Positions 8,177 to 16,820 are shown, numbered from the stretch's first letter. The stretch: 53,894 nucleotides of DNA from CAZGKW01 sp964526295 (GCA_964526295.1 CAZGKW010000029.1:1-53894); one strand, 5' to 3'. A program made the numbers and translations. The notes: a model not told the origin generated them from the sequence alone.

Positions 8177-9390
8177 ACCGTCTGGACGACTACCGGACCG
8201 TCTCCGGGCCTTACGCCCGGCCCGAGACCAACCGCGCGTGGAAGCTCTACGGGGCGGGCCTGGAGGGCCTGAAGCTCGAGGAGACTGCCGTCCCGGAGCC
8301 GGCCGACGACGAGCTTCTCGTCCGCATCGACGCCGTCGGCATCTGCGCCAGCGACTGGAAGATGATCGCCCAGGGCCAGGACCACAGCCGCATGCACGGC
8401 AAAGACCTCGCCACCGACCCGGCCACCCCCGGCCACGAGGTCTCCCTGACCGTCGTCCGCGTCGGGAAGGACCTCGAGGGGAAGTACGTCGTCGGCGACC
8501 GCTGCGCCGTCCAGGCCGACATCTACATCCACGGCGAGAGCGTGGCCTACGGTTACAAGCTGCCGGGCGCGGACCAGCAGTACCAGACCATCGGCCCGAT
8601 CATCCACGAGGGCGGGTACCTGCTGAAGATCGACCCGGCGCTGGGCTACTCCCAGGCCGCCCTGGCCGAGCCCTGGGCCTGCGTCTTCCACGCCTACAGC
8701 AACCACCGCGAGACGCACGGCGTCCATCCGGGCGGTACGGCGTGGTACGTCGGGGCCGGCCCCATCGGCCTCATGCACATCGAGAAAGGCATCCAGGACG
8801 GGCCCAGGCGGATCGTCGTCACCGAGATGAAGGACGACCGGCTGGAGAAGGTCCGCCGCACGCTTGTTCCGCTTGCCGAGGCCAAGGGCATCGCCATGCA
8901 GGTCGTCGACCTGAAGGAGGCGTCGGTCGATGAGGTGCTGGAGCCGGCGAGCGTCGACGACATCCTCATTCTCTGCCCGGTGGCCAAGGCGTTCGAGGCG
9001 GCCCTCGACTACCTCGCCCGGGGGGGCTTTCTGAACATGTTCGCGGGCTTCCCGGACCGCGAGAAGGCGTGGGTCCGCCTGAACCTCAACGACATGCACT
9101 ACGGCGACTGGTCGATTGTGGCGACGAGCGGCTCCCCCATCGAGGCCCTCCGGCGGTCCCTCGACGAGGCCGCCGCCGGGTGCATCGACCCGAACAACGC
9201 CGTCGCGTGCGTCGGCGGCATCGACGCCGTCCGCGAGGGCATCCACCACACCCACGAGGGGACCCACCCGGGGCGGATCGTGATCTACCCGCACTTCGAG
9301 ATGCCGCTGACGCCCGTCGAAGACCTCACGGCCGATGGCCGCTGGACGAAGGACGCCGAGGTCGCTCTGCTGGAAGAGAAGCTGCCGTAG
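8173..9390 (+). CDS. Zinc-type medium-chain dehydrogenase, SorE/polyol-phosphate-like
   Basis: 405 residues from GTG 8173, with GAGAGG upstream; the start overlaps the lipoprotein stop. The catalytic zinc region is GICASDWKM and TPGHEVSL, and the Rossmann turn reads YVGAGPIGLMH. The four-cysteine structural-zinc loop of classical alcohol dehydrogenases is missing. Together with the insert VAYGYKLPGADQQYQTIG this resembles L-sorbose-1-phosphate reductase (SorE) and related enzymes, not ethanol dehydrogenase. An oxidoreductase acting on a sugar or polyol phosphate is likely. It probably works with the SDR at 6753-7640. The exact substrate is not determinable. Confidence 0.82.
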   Translation: MNRLDDYRTVSGPYARPETNRAWKLYGAGLEGLKLEETAVPEPADDELLVRIDAVGICASDWKMIAQGQDHSRMHGKDLATDPATPGHEVSLTVVRVGKDLEGKYVVGDRCAVQADIYIHGESVAYGYKLPGADQQYQTIGPIIHEGGYLLKIDPALGYSQAALAEPWACVFHAYSNHRETHGVHPGGTAWYVGAGPIGLMHIEKGIQDGPRRIVVTEMKDDRLEKVRRTLVPLAEAKGIAMQVVDLKEASVDEVLEPASVDDILILCPVAKAFEAALDYLARGGFLNMFAGFPDREKAWVRLNLNDMHYGDWSIVATSGSPIEALRRSLDEAAAGCIDPNNAVACVGGIDAVREGIHHTHEGTHPGRIVIYPHFEMPLTPVEDLTADGRWTKDAEVALLEEKLP

Positions 9391-9429
9391 CCTGCGGCGC
9401 CCGGAACCCGAGAAGGGCCGCGGGTCGCC

Positions 9430-9459
9430 TTGACCCGTTCATTCGACCGCGCCTAGAAT
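9430..9459 (+). promoter_or_regulatory. Promoter of the PAS histidine kinase
   Basis: TTGACC (9430-9435), 18-bp spacer, TAGAAT (9454-9459). The predicted start is near 9466, leaving a leader of about 53 nt. Confidence 0.55.
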
Positions 9460-9518
9460 TGGCCGGTGGCGGCCGGTGGGGCCGCCCGCGACGCTTCGGT
9501 GCTTATCCGGTCACGTCC

Positions 9519-10544
9519 ATGAGCTGTCAGCCTACGCGGTGCCGCTACCTCTCTCGTGCCAGCCACCTCGTGGCGGCCCTCTCGCCCCAAGGATCGATCG
9601 AGCGGATCGACTCGCACCGGCCCAACGCCCTGGGCTACGACGCCGGCGACTTCCAGGGGCGACCGCTGACCGACTTCGTGGCCCCCGGCCAGCGGGAGCA
9701 CGTCGCCCGCCTGCTCCGGCGGTGCGAGACCGGCCAGCCCGTCTGGGACGACCTGACGTTCGTCTCGGCCGACGGCGGCCAGGAGGCCATGCTGGTCTGT
9801 TTCCAGCCCCTGCCGGCCGACGGCGGGCCGCTCCTGCTTCTGACGGGCCTTCGCCGCGAGACGATCGAGGGCCAGGCCCGGGCCGAGGCCGCCGTCGTCC
9901 TGGGTCACCTGGCGTTCCAGTGCCACCGGCCGGCCCACCGGCTGATGCAGGCCGTCGAAGCCCTCCGCGAGGAGAACGCCTTCTCCCCCGTCGCCGACGA
10001 GTGTCGGACCGAGCTCGACGCCCTCCTGGAGGCGATGAGCTGTGCGGCGGCGTGGCCCGCCTCCGACGCCCGGCGGACCCAGCCGACCGACGTCGTCGCG
10101 GTGCTGGAGGCGGCCCTGAGGCGGCTCGACGCCGACCCGTCGTTCGCCAACGTCGAGATCGACCTCTGCCCGGACGAGTCGGCCATGTGGGCCGCGGCCC
10201 ATCCGGTCGGGCTGGCCTGCGTGGCCCTGCACCTGGCGGCCAACGCCCGCGACGCAACCGCCAAGGCGGGCAAACCCCACCTTTCCATCAACGTCTATCG
10301 CCGGGGCGAACGCATCGTCGTCGAGTTCACCGACAACGGGTCGGGCCTGGCCTGCGAGGACGCCCGGTGCGCCTTCTCGCCCTTCTTCAAGAAAGGGAGC
10401 GGCCAGGCGGGCGGGTGCGGCACGGGCCTCGCCACCTGCTGCGAGCTGGTCCACTACATGGGCGGGACGATCCGAATGCAGAGCCGGCGATCGCGCGGCA
10501 CGACGGTGTTCCTGACGTTCCCTTCCTCCCGGCCGCCCCACTGA
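9519..10544 (+). CDS. Cytoplasmic PAS-domain sensor histidine kinase-like protein
   Basis: 341 residues from ATG 9519. The N-terminal PAS domain (about 10-105) contains IDSHRPNALGYDAGDFQGRP and LTDFVAPGQR. The C-terminal HATPase_c domain is complete: N-box HLAANARDA, G1 DNGSGL, F-box FSPFFKKGSG and G2 GCGTGLATC. The dimerisation helix (VLGHLAFQCHRPAHRLMQAV) has histidines but not the usual H-[ED]-x-[RKN]-x-P box, so the phospho-acceptor is uncertain. There are no membrane segments, and no response regulator is adjacent. It has its own promoter and lies 120 bp upstream of the DsbD gene, which also has its own promoter. Confidence 0.8.
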   Translation: MSCQPTRCRYLSRASHLVAALSPQGSIERIDSHRPNALGYDAGDFQGRPLTDFVAPGQREHVARLLRRCETGQPVWDDLTFVSADGGQEAMLVCFQPLPADGGPLLLLTGLRRETIEGQARAEAAVVLGHLAFQCHRPAHRLMQAVEALREENAFSPVADECRTELDALLEAMSCAAAWPASDARRTQPTDVVAVLEAALRRLDADPSFANVEIDLCPDESAMWAAAHPVGLACVALHLAANARDATAKAGKPHLSINVYRRGERIVVEFTDNGSGLACEDARCAFSPFFKKGSGQAGGCGTGLATCCELVHYMGGTIRMQSRRSRGTTVFLTFPSSRPPH

Positions 10545-10601
10545 TCCGCCCTCCTGCCTGGCCCTTCCAGATGCCCACCGGGCCGACCACGCCCGTCGCG
10601 C

Positions 10602-10630
10602 TTGTCCGGCCGCAGGGCGCCCCCGATAAT
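10602..10630 (+). promoter_or_regulatory. Promoter of the DsbD-like gene
   Basis: TTGTCC (10602-10607), 17-bp spacer, GATAAT (10625-10630). The predicted start near 10637 lies downstream of ATG 10629, which supports GTG 10665 as the real start codon. Confidence 0.55.
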
Positions 10631-10664
10631 GGATGACCGGGCGCACCCGGAAGGAGGACCCGCT

Positions 10665-12497
10665 GTGCTTCGACGAAGTATCACGCTCGCACTGACGTTC
10701 ACGCTCGCCGCGCTGGCGGCCGCGGCGGCGCCGAAGGCTCCCTGGCTCGAAACGTCGGTCCACCCGGATCGGACGGCGGCGGCCCGGGGCGAGGAGTTCC
10801 GGCTGGCCGTCGTCCTGGCGATCGACGAAGGCTACCACCTGAACGCCAATCCGCCCTCGGCCGACTTCCAGGTCCCCACCGAAGTCAAGCCCGAAAGCCA
10901 CCCGGCGGTCGCCTGGGGGGCCGTTCGGTACCCCGCCGGGCACGCGTTGGCCGCCGAATGGACCGAAGGCGAGGCCATCCAGGTCTACGAGGGGCGGACC
11001 GTCCTGGTCGTCCGAGGCACCGTGGCCGACGACGCGCCGCTCGGCGAGACGACCGTCCGCCTCGCCCTACGGTACCAGGGCTGCACCGACAAGGCGTGTT
11101 TCCAGCCCGTCACGCGGACGCTCGGGACGACGTTCGAGGTCGTCGAGGCGGGCGCCGAGACGGCCCCGGCCAACCAGGACGTCTTCGCCGAGGCGGAGGA
11201 AGGGACCTCGGAGCTGGCCGCCGCCTTCGAGCGGAACGTCCTGCTCTACCTCGGGCTGCTGGTCGTCTTCGGTCTGGCGCTCAACCTGACGCCGTGCGTC
11301 TTTCCGCTGATCCCGGTGACGATGAGCGTCTTCGCCCAGCAGGGCGAGGGCCGACCGTCGAAGGTCCTGCCGCTGGCGGTGCTCTACGCCCTCGGCATCG
11401 CGGCGACTTTCACGGTCGTCGGCGTGATCGCCGCCCTGGCGGGCCAAAGCATCGGCGTCGTGCTCCAGGAGCCGCTCGGCGTCCTGGTGATCGTCGCGGT
11501 CCTGGCGATCCTGATGGCCAGCACATTCGGGGCGTTCGACATCCAGCTCCCCTCGGGCCTGGTGGGCAGGCTCGGGGGGAGGAAGGGCCACCTCGGTGCG
11601 GTCTTCATGGGCATGGTGATGGGGGCCATCGCCGCCCCGTGCGTGGGGCCGTTCCTCTTGGCGCTGATTGCGTTCGTCGCGACGACGGGGTCCGTGCCGC
11701 TCGGGGCCATATCGTTCTTCGCCACGGGCGTGGGCCTGGGGGCCCCGTACATCGTGCTGGGGACGTTCACGGGCCTGCTGAACCGTTTCCCGCGGGCGGG
11801 GGGATGGCTGGTCTGGACGAAGCGGCTCCTGGGGATGGCCCTGGCGGGGCTGATCCTGTGGTTCGTCCACCCGTACATCGACGCCGAGTTCCTGTGGCCG
11901 CTCGTGCTGGCGGTGTTCCTGTTCGCGGCGATCTATCTCGGGTTCATCGAGGGCTGGTCGCGGCGGCCGTTCTCGAAGCGGTTCTGGGCCGTGCGGATCG
12001 TCGCGGCGGTCGCGATCCTCGCCGCGGGGGCGGTCTACGGCTACGTGACCTACGACCGGCCCGCCGTCGAGTGGAGGCCGTGGGACCCAGGCGCCCTCCG
12101 GGAGGCCCGCGACGAGGGCCGGCCCGTCCTCCTCTACTTCGGGGCCGACTGGTGCTTCCCGTGCAAGACGTGGCACTACCGGGTCTTCACGGATCGGGAG
12201 GTGGTGGAGCTCAGCCGGGGCTTCGAGCGGGTGAAGGTGGACCTGACGAACCTGGAGGAGGGGCCGATGAAGGAGTTCGCCCGCCGCTTCGACGCGACGA
12301 ACCCGCCGGCGGTGTTCGTGATCGGGCCGGACGGGTCACGGGTGGCGGAGTTCCGCGAGCCGCCGCCGGCCGACGAGTTCCTCCACGCCCTGCGGAAAAT
12401 GGATGCCCAACGGCCCGTCACCGACGAGGACGTCAGCCGTGCCATCGAGCGGGGCAAGGAATGGCTGTACAAGCAGTCACCGACCGACGGCGCCTGA
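10665..12497 (+). CDS. dsbD: Thiol:disulfide interchange protein DsbD-like
   Basis: 610 residues from GTG 10665, chosen because AAGGAGGA lies 7 nt upstream and the signal peptide (VLRRSITLALTFTLAALAAA) begins at once. The full DsbD layout is present. The N-terminal periplasmic immunoglobulin-like domain carries C140 and C145 (QGCTDKACFQ). The transmembrane domain carries C211 (NLTPCVFPL) and C326 (AAPCVGPF). The C-terminal thioredoxin domain carries the CxxC pair C497/C500 (ADWCFPCKTW). It passes electrons from cytoplasmic thioredoxin to periplasmic thiols. It ends 83 bp from the convergent 88-aa gene, with a hairpin between them. Confidence 0.93.
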   Translation: MLRRSITLALTFTLAALAAAAAPKAPWLETSVHPDRTAAARGEEFRLAVVLAIDEGYHLNANPPSADFQVPTEVKPESHPAVAWGAVRYPAGHALAAEWTEGEAIQVYEGRTVLVVRGTVADDAPLGETTVRLALRYQGCTDKACFQPVTRTLGTTFEVVEAGAETAPANQDVFAEAEEGTSELAAAFERNVLLYLGLLVVFGLALNLTPCVFPLIPVTMSVFAQQGEGRPSKVLPLAVLYALGIAATFTVVGVIAALAGQSIGVVLQEPLGVLVIVAVLAILMASTFGAFDIQLPSGLVGRLGGRKGHLGAVFMGMVMGAIAAPCVGPFLLALIAFVATTGSVPLGAISFFATGVGLGAPYIVLGTFTGLLNRFPRAGGWLVWTKRLLGMALAGLILWFVHPYIDAEFLWPLVLAVFLFAAIYLGFIEGWSRRPFSKRFWAVRIVAAVAILAAGAVYGYVTYDRPAVEWRPWDPGALREARDEGRPVLLYFGADWCFPCKTWHYRVFTDREVVELSRGFERVKVDLTNLEEGPMKEFARRFDATNPPAVFVIGPDGSRVAEFREPPPADEFLHALRKMDAQRPVTDEDVSRAIERGKEWLYKQSPTDGA

Positions 12498-12534
12498 GAG
12501 GGCTTGTCCCGACTGCGAATCCCCCTCACCCCGC

Positions 12535-12557
12535 CCCTCTCCCGCCAGGGGAGAGGG
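12535..12557. terminator. Hairpin between convergent genes (CCCTCTCCC family, copy 1)
   Basis: CCCTCTCCC pairs perfectly with GGGAGAGGG across a 5-nt loop, preceded by CCCCTCACCCC. The same unit recurs at 37573-37593 after another gene. No T-tract follows, so it may be a bidirectional stabiliser or weak terminator. Confidence 0.6.
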
Positions 12558-12580
12558 AGTCAAGGAACGGCCCCGCGGCA

Positions 12581-12847
12581 CTACTCCCAGGCGGTCGGCC
12601 AGGACTCGCCCTCCTCCGGCCGGTCGGCCTGCCACTGGTCCCAGATGCGGCGGAACCGGCTCGCGTAGACCATCTCGAACAGCTCCTCTCCGTCGGGGTA
12701 CCGGGCCAGGCACCGTTGGCGGAAGCTCTCGATCTGGATCTCGATGTCCACGCGGGGCAGGTTGGTGTGGAGGATGAGGTTGACGATGCGGTCGGCTTCC
12801 CGGCCCGGCTCTTCCAGCCGCTCGCGTCGTGTTCGGTCGGTGGTCAT
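12581..12847 (-). CDS. Hypothetical protein, 88 aa, coupled to DUF4175-like gene
   Basis: Starts at ATG 12847, overlapping the stop of the upstream membrane-protein gene by 4 bp (ATGA), so translation is coupled. The protein is hydrophilic and mostly helical (READRIVNLILHTNLPRVDI, then FRQRCLARYPDGEELFEMVY, then WDQWQADRPEEGESW). It has no signal peptide or membrane segment. No family is recognised. Coupling suggests it acts with, or regulates, the DUF4175-like protein. Confidence 0.6.
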   Translation of the reverse strand: MTTDRTRRERLEEPGREADRIVNLILHTNLPRVDIEIQIESFRQRCLARYPDGEELFEMVYASRFRRIWDQWQADRPEEGESWPTAWE

Positions 12848-14394
12848 GGCTCTCCGGATGCCGTCGGCGTCTCGGCGGCCGCGCGGCCGAGGGCCTCGAA
12901 ATAGGCCTCGACGTAGGGCCGAAGGTGCGGCGCCACGCGTGAGACGTCCTCCTGGATCGCGGGGGCGCCGTCGGGCCCATGCGAGGGGCGGTCCACGAGC
13001 GGCCGGGCGGCCGCATCGCCGGCGGTGTGCAGCACTTCGCCCGGCTCGGTGTCGCGAATCCGCCGACCGGGGCCCGCCGGCGGCGACATGGTCGGCCCGC
13101 CCACCCCGGCGGCGTCGAACCGCCGCTTCCAGCTCGTGACGAAGCGCCGCAGCTCGGCCGGGCCCATGCCCATCTCGCGGAGGGACCCGTCGCCGGCCTC
13201 GCCGTCGGCGAGCCGCTCGTCGGCCTTCCTTATTAAACGCTCGGCCCACCGGGTGGCGTCAAGGGCGTCTCGGGGAAACTCGGCCGGTTGGGGCCGCTCC
13301 GGGAGCGGGTCCACGGCCGGCCCGCCGGCGATGCCGGTTGCGCCGCCTCCGCCCGTGCCCGGCACGTGGCCGTCCGTCGCGCCGCGCGCGCCGTCGGTGA
13401 CGCCCCTGTCGCCCGCACCGGACGGGGCGACGTTCGGCGGCTCGGCGGCGCGGTCGGCATTCGCCCGGCCCTCGCCCTGCAAGCTGGGCGGCGAAACCGG
13501 CTGGCCTGACCGGTCCCTGGCACCTATGGACGCGTTTCGCCGCCGGCCGTGCTCGCTGAGAGACCCGGCGTTCTGGCGCTCGCCGCCGGCGCCTCGGTTG
13601 GGCGGACCGGCCATCGCCGCCGCCAGCCGCTCGAGGCGTTCCCGGTCGCGGGCCAGGTCGCGTGCCAGCTCGGGGGCCAGGGCCGGGGCGGCAGACCCCT
13701 CAAGGCCGCCGGCCCCGGCTTGCGACTCCTGACCCCTTCTGTCATCCGCGCGATCGGTCCCGCCGGCCGAAGCCGGCTCGACGGCCCCGTCGTCTCGGGG
13801 CCCGGGGACCGGTCCGCACGGTGTGCCGGTTTCATCATCGCTTCGCGGGAGTTGCCCTTCGGCCGGCCCGCGCGAGCCCATCGCCCCCGCCGGCGACGGC
13901 GCGTCGCGTGACGCGAAACCGCCTTCGGCCCCACGGACCCACGGCCGGAACACGACCCCCTGCCCCATCCAGAGGGCCGCCCCCAGCATCGCCGCCGCAC
14001 ACGCCCCGCCGATGAGCGGCCGCCTGAGCGGCGCGGCCGGCGCCAGGTGCTCGGCCCGGGCCTGTGCGAGGAGCCGCGACGCCCGGGCGGCGACGGCATC
14101 GCACGCATCGGGGTCGGCGGCCAGCTCGAGAAAGGTAATCAGGGAGGTCCGAAGCTCCGGCCGGCGGTCTTCCACCAGGCGGGCGACGTAGAGCACGGAG
14201 GGCCGTCGCATCCACGCCGTCGCGGCCGCCGCGCCCGTCGCCGCCGCGCCCCCCAGGACCGCCGCCGCGTAGATCCACGGCCGCCACGCCGGGCCGAAAT
14301 CGACCGCCGCATCGACGAGGACCAGCCCCGCCCAGGCGGCGAGCGCCCCCGCAGCCGCCCACAGTCCGATCCGTGCAGCGGACCGCCGGCGCAT
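12844..14394 (-). CDS. Large DUF4175-like membrane-anchored protein
   Basis: About 516 residues from ATG 14394; the start is uncertain because no good ribosome-binding site is visible and in-frame GTG 14397 or TTG 14463 could be used. Two N-terminal transmembrane helices (IGLWAAAGALAAWAGLVLV; WIYAAAVLGGAAATGAAAA) are followed by an aspartate/arginine-rich segment (LVEDRRPELRTSLITFLELA) and a third helix near residue 120. A long G/P/S-rich low-complexity middle follows, then an amphipathic C-terminus ending LRPYVEAYFEALGRAA. This order matches DUF4175-type proteins that normally sit in MoxR/DUF58/VWA operons, but no such partners are here. It is divergent from the Crp/Fnr gene. Confidence 0.6.
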   Translation of the reverse strand: MRRRSAARIGLWAAAGALAAWAGLVLVDAAVDFGPAWRPWIYAAAVLGGAAATGAAAATAWMRRPSVLYVARLVEDRRPELRTSLITFLELAADPDACDAVAARASRLLAQARAEHLAPAAPLRRPLIGGACAAAMLGAALWMGQGVVFRPWVRGAEGGFASRDAPSPAGAMGSRGPAEGQLPRSDDETGTPCGPVPGPRDDGAVEPASAGGTDRADDRRGQESQAGAGGLEGSAAPALAPELARDLARDRERLERLAAAMAGPPNRGAGGERQNAGSLSEHGRRRNASIGARDRSGQPVSPPSLQGEGRANADRAAEPPNVAPSGAGDRGVTDGARGATDGHVPGTGGGGATGIAGGPAVDPLPERPQPAEFPRDALDATRWAERLIRKADERLADGEAGDGSLREMGMGPAELRRFVTSWKRRFDAAGVGGPTMSPPAGPGRRIRDTEPGEVLHTAGDAAARPLVDRPSHGPDGAPAIQEDVSRVAPHLRPYVEAYFEALGRAAAETPTASGEP

Positions 14395-14557
14395 CACCCG
14401 GCCGACGGACCGGATGAGGCGGACGAGGAACTCGCGGGCAGGGACCTCGGTCGGAACCGGCAAACCGTCGTGCCCGGCGTAGGGGACGTGCGCAACTCGT
14501 GCAGCGGCCGACGGTTCTGTATCGGCATCGGCGGGGGCGGGACTTCGGCCAAATCGA

Positions 14558-14586
14558 TTGACGCCCGGCGCCCTGCCGCGTACAAG
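14558..14586 (+). promoter_or_regulatory. Promoter of the Crp/Fnr regulator
   Basis: TTGACG (14558-14563), 17-bp spacer, TACAAG (14581-14586). The predicted start is about 14593, the A of the ATG, so the mRNA may be leaderless even though AAGGGAGG precedes the ATG. Confidence 0.45.
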
Positions 14587-14592
14587 GGAGGC

Positions 14593-15288
14593 ATGAACCT
14601 GTCGGCCTTCCTGGAACACGTGGCCCTGTTCGCCGGGCTGGACGAGCCCGACCGCGAGGCGATCGCCCGCCTGGCGGTCGAGCGGGAGGTGCCCGCCGGC
14701 CAGACCCTGTTCCGCCAGGACCAGCCCTGCGAAGGGTTCTACCTGGTCCTGGAGGGCAAGGTGAAGGTGTACAAGCTGTCGCCGGACGGGCGGCAGCAGA
14801 TCCTGCACGTCTTCGGCCCGGGTCAGGCGTTCGCCGAGGCGGCCATGTTCGCCGGGGGGACGTACCCGGCGTTCGCCGAGACGCTGGCCGAGAGCCGCCT
14901 GGCCTTCTTCCCCCGCGACCGGTTCCTGAAAGAGCTGGGGAACAACCCGGCGCTGGCGACGGGCCTCATCGTCAGCCTCGCCCGCCTGTGCCACGAGCTG
15001 GCGGGCCTGGTGGAGCAGCTCGCCCTCTCGGACGTCGCCGGGCGGCTGGCCCGGTACCTCGCGGAGCTGGCGAAGCGCCGCGGCGTGGCCCTGGAGGACG
15101 GGAACCAGGTCCGGCTGGACCTGGCGAAGGGCGAGCTGGCGCGCCGCCTGGGCACCGCCCCGGAGACCCTCAGCCGGGCCCTCGGCAAGCTCCAGTCGAT
15201 GGACCTGGTGTCGGTCGAGGGCCGGGTCATCCACTTCCGCAACGGGCCGGGCCTGGCGGCCCTGGCCGGCGGCCTGCCGCCGGATTGA
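14593..15288 (+). CDS. Crp/Fnr-family transcriptional regulator
   Basis: 231 residues from ATG 14593. The cyclic-nucleotide-binding-like beta-roll occupies about residues 10-125 (GQTLFRQDQPCEGFYLVLEG; FGPGQAFAEAAMFAGG). The Crp-type winged helix lies at about 150-220 (KGELARRLGTAPETLSRALGKL). The N-terminal iron-sulfur cysteines of true FNR are absent, so it resembles the Dnr/NnrR-type or redox/NO/haem-sensing branch. Helix residues ETLSRAL fit recognition of TTGA-N6-TCAA sites. Exactly such a site lies 82 bp after this gene, in front of the ferredoxin gene, making that operon its probable target. Confidence 0.9.
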   Translation: MNLSAFLEHVALFAGLDEPDREAIARLAVEREVPAGQTLFRQDQPCEGFYLVLEGKVKVYKLSPDGRQQILHVFGPGQAFAEAAMFAGGTYPAFAETLAESRLAFFPRDRFLKELGNNPALATGLIVSLARLCHELAGLVEQLALSDVAGRLARYLAELAKRRGVALEDGNQVRLDLAKGELARRLGTAPETLSRALGKLQSMDLVSVEGRVIHFRNGPGLAALAGGLPPD

Positions 15289-15369
15289 GCGCGATCGGGG
15301 CGCCCGTCCGACCGCGACTTTCCGCTTCCGTGATCGACTCCGCCCTTGGCCGCGCCGAATGGCGCGAAC

Positions 15370-15411
15370 TTGACCTGCATCAAAGGCCCGTCGGCGGCCC
15401 CGGCCTATCAT
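15370..15411 (+). promoter_or_regulatory. FNR-type box and -10 element of the ferredoxin operon
   Basis: TTGACCTGCATCAA (15370-15383) differs from the FNR consensus TTGAT-N4-ATCAA at one base. A -10 element TATCAT lies at 15406-15411, predicting a start near 15418. The box centre (15376.5) is then at -41.5, the standard class II activator position. No -35 element is visible, as expected for an activated promoter. Confidence 0.75.
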
Positions 15412-15448
15412 GGGGGCAGAACGAAGGACCCCTGCAAGGAGACGCCCG

Positions 15449-15841
15449 ATGGCGGAGACGAAAACGGTCAAGCGGAAGATCGTCCGGATCGACCAGGCCC
15501 TGTGCAACGGATGCGGCGCGTGCGTCACGCCCTGTGCCGAGGGGGCCATCGAGCTGGTCGACGGCAAGGCCCGGGTCCTGAAGGAAGAGCTGTGCGACGG
15601 GGCGGGGTTCTGCCTGGCGGTCTGCCCCACGGGGGCCCTCTCGATCGAGGAGCGCGAGGCGGCCCAGTTCGACCCCGAGGCGGTCGAGCGGCGCTTGGCC
15701 GAGCGCGGCAAGGCGCTGATCGAGGAGACCTGCTTCCGCTGCGGCGCCGGCGAAGAGGACCGCGTCCTCTTCCCGTGCCGCACGAAGGGCGAGAGCCGGT
15801 GGGTGTGCGTCCGATGCCTCCCGCCGCTCATTCACGGCTAA
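15449..15841 (+). CDS. Two-cluster ferredoxin-like protein with C-terminal Cys motif
   Basis: 130 residues from ATG 15449, with AAGGAGA upstream. The first cluster motif is complete: C19-x2-C22-x2-C25-x3-C29 (CNGCGACVTPC). In the second (CDGAGFCLAVCP) the second cysteine is replaced by alanine, leaving C49, C55 and C59, so a 3Fe-4S cluster or an altered ligand is possible. A C-terminal ribbon-like set follows: C95-x2-C98, C110 and C120-x2-C123. It is a soluble electron carrier or redox adaptor. The gene is preceded by an FNR-type promoter and followed 25 bp later by a CMD-family gene, suggesting an anaerobic or nitrosative-stress role. Confidence 0.85.
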   Translation: MAETKTVKRKIVRIDQALCNGCGACVTPCAEGAIELVDGKARVLKEELCDGAGFCLAVCPTGALSIEEREAAQFDPEAVERRLAERGKALIEETCFRCGAGEEDRVLFPCRTKGESRWVCVRCLPPLIHG

Positions 15842-15866
15842 ACATCAGCAATTGAGGAGGCGCGAC

Positions 15867-16280
15867 ATGCCCTGCAACCCCTACAATAAGGGCGAAGGCT
15901 GCCCGGGCGCGCCCGGCGCCGGCAAGTGCCCCGGCGTGGCGATGGCCGGCAGGCTCGGCGCCGGTTTCGATGAGCTGATCGCCGACTACCACGGCCGCAT
16001 TTGGGGCCCGGGCGGGACGATTCCGCCGAAGTTCAAGTACCTGATGGCCCTGGCGACGGCCGTCACGGGCCGGGAGAAGCAGCGGGCCCTGCTGGAGGCG
16101 AACAAGGCCCTCGCCCACGGCGCGACGCTGGAGGAGGTCCGCGAGACGCTGGAGCTGTGCGTCTGGCTGGGCGGGAGCCCGCTGATCCTCCAGGTCGCCG
16201 CCCCGGTGATGCGGTTCGTGGAGAAGCGCCTGGCGGCCGCCACGGCCGGAAATCCCACCCCCGCCACCCAGCAAACCTGA
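15867..16280 (+). CDS. Carboxymuconolactone decarboxylase-family protein
   Basis: 137 residues from ATG 15867, with GGAGG 7 nt upstream. The core (FKYLMALATAVTGREKQRAL; HGATLEEVRETLELCVWLGG) is the AhpD/CMD helical fold. The catalytic CxxC of AhpD peroxidases is missing; only one cysteine remains in that region (LELCVW). The N-terminus instead carries C3, C12 and C21 (MPCNPYNKGEGCPG; GKCPG), possibly a metal or cluster ligand set. Co-transcription with the ferredoxin under the FNR-type promoter suggests a redox or detoxification function. The substrate is unknown. Confidence 0.82.
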   Translation: MPCNPYNKGEGCPGAPGAGKCPGVAMAGRLGAGFDELIADYHGRIWGPGGTIPPKFKYLMALATAVTGREKQRALLEANKALAHGATLEEVRETLELCVWLGGSPLILQVAAPVMRFVEKRLAAATAGNPTPATQQT

Positions 16281-16350
16281 CGAACGGTTCGCGGTCCGGA
16301 CCGCCCTCGGTCAGGACCGCTCGCTTTCCCCCTTCGGCCGACAGTTTCCT

Positions 16351-16379
16351 TTGCCCCGCCCTGCCGCGTCTGCTACGCT
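16351..16379 (+). promoter_or_regulatory. Promoter of the GGCT-like / RraA-like pair
   Basis: TTGCCC (16351-16356), 17-bp spacer, TACGCT (16374-16379). The predicted start is near 16386, 24 nt before ATG 16410. Just upstream, 16291-16304 is a perfect palindrome GCGGTCCGGACCGC. Confidence 0.45.
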
Positions 16380-16409
16380 AACCCCCGCGCTTTGCTTCAG
16401 GCCAGGGCG

Positions 16410-16820
16410 ATGATCTACTTCGCGTACGGTGCCAACCTCTGCCGGGCCCACATGCGGCTGTGGTGCCCGGAGTCGGAGCCGCTCGTGACGGCGTCGTTGC
16501 GGGACCACCGGCTGGTGTTCCGCTTCTGGGCCGACCTGGAACCGTCGCGTCGGGACCGCGTCCTCGGCGCCCTTTACGAGGTGCCGAAGGCCGACGTGGC
16601 GAGCCTGGACGAATTCGAGGACTGCCCGGAGCTCTACGAGCGGGTCGCCGTGGAGGTCCGCACCAGGAGCGGCCGCGTCGAGGCCGTCACGTACCGGATG
16701 CACCGGGGCTACGACTTCGCGCCGCCGGCGCCGGAGTACCTCGCCCTGGTCGAACAGGGCTATGCGGACTGGGGCCTGGACCCGGAGATGCTGCCCCTCA
16801 GGACGGTGGGCCAGAGATGA
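16410..16820 (+). CDS. Gamma-glutamylcyclotransferase-like (AIG2/GGCT) protein
   Basis: 136 residues. The N-terminus MIYFAYGANLCRAHM is the GGCT signature (FAYG-[SA]-N-L), and LDEFEDCPELYERVAVEV carries the expected catalytic glutamate and the following tyrosine. GGCT-fold enzymes cyclise gamma-glutamyl amines or peptides with release of 5-oxoproline. The actual substrate of this single-domain bacterial form is unknown. Its stop codon overlaps the next start (ATGA), so it is translationally coupled to the RraA-like gene. Confidence 0.85.
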   Translation: MIYFAYGANLCRAHMRLWCPESEPLVTASLRDHRLVFRFWADLEPSRRDRVLGALYEVPKADVASLDEFEDCPELYERVAVEVRTRSGRVEAVTYRMHRGYDFAPPAPEYLALVEQGYADWGLDPEMLPLRTVGQR

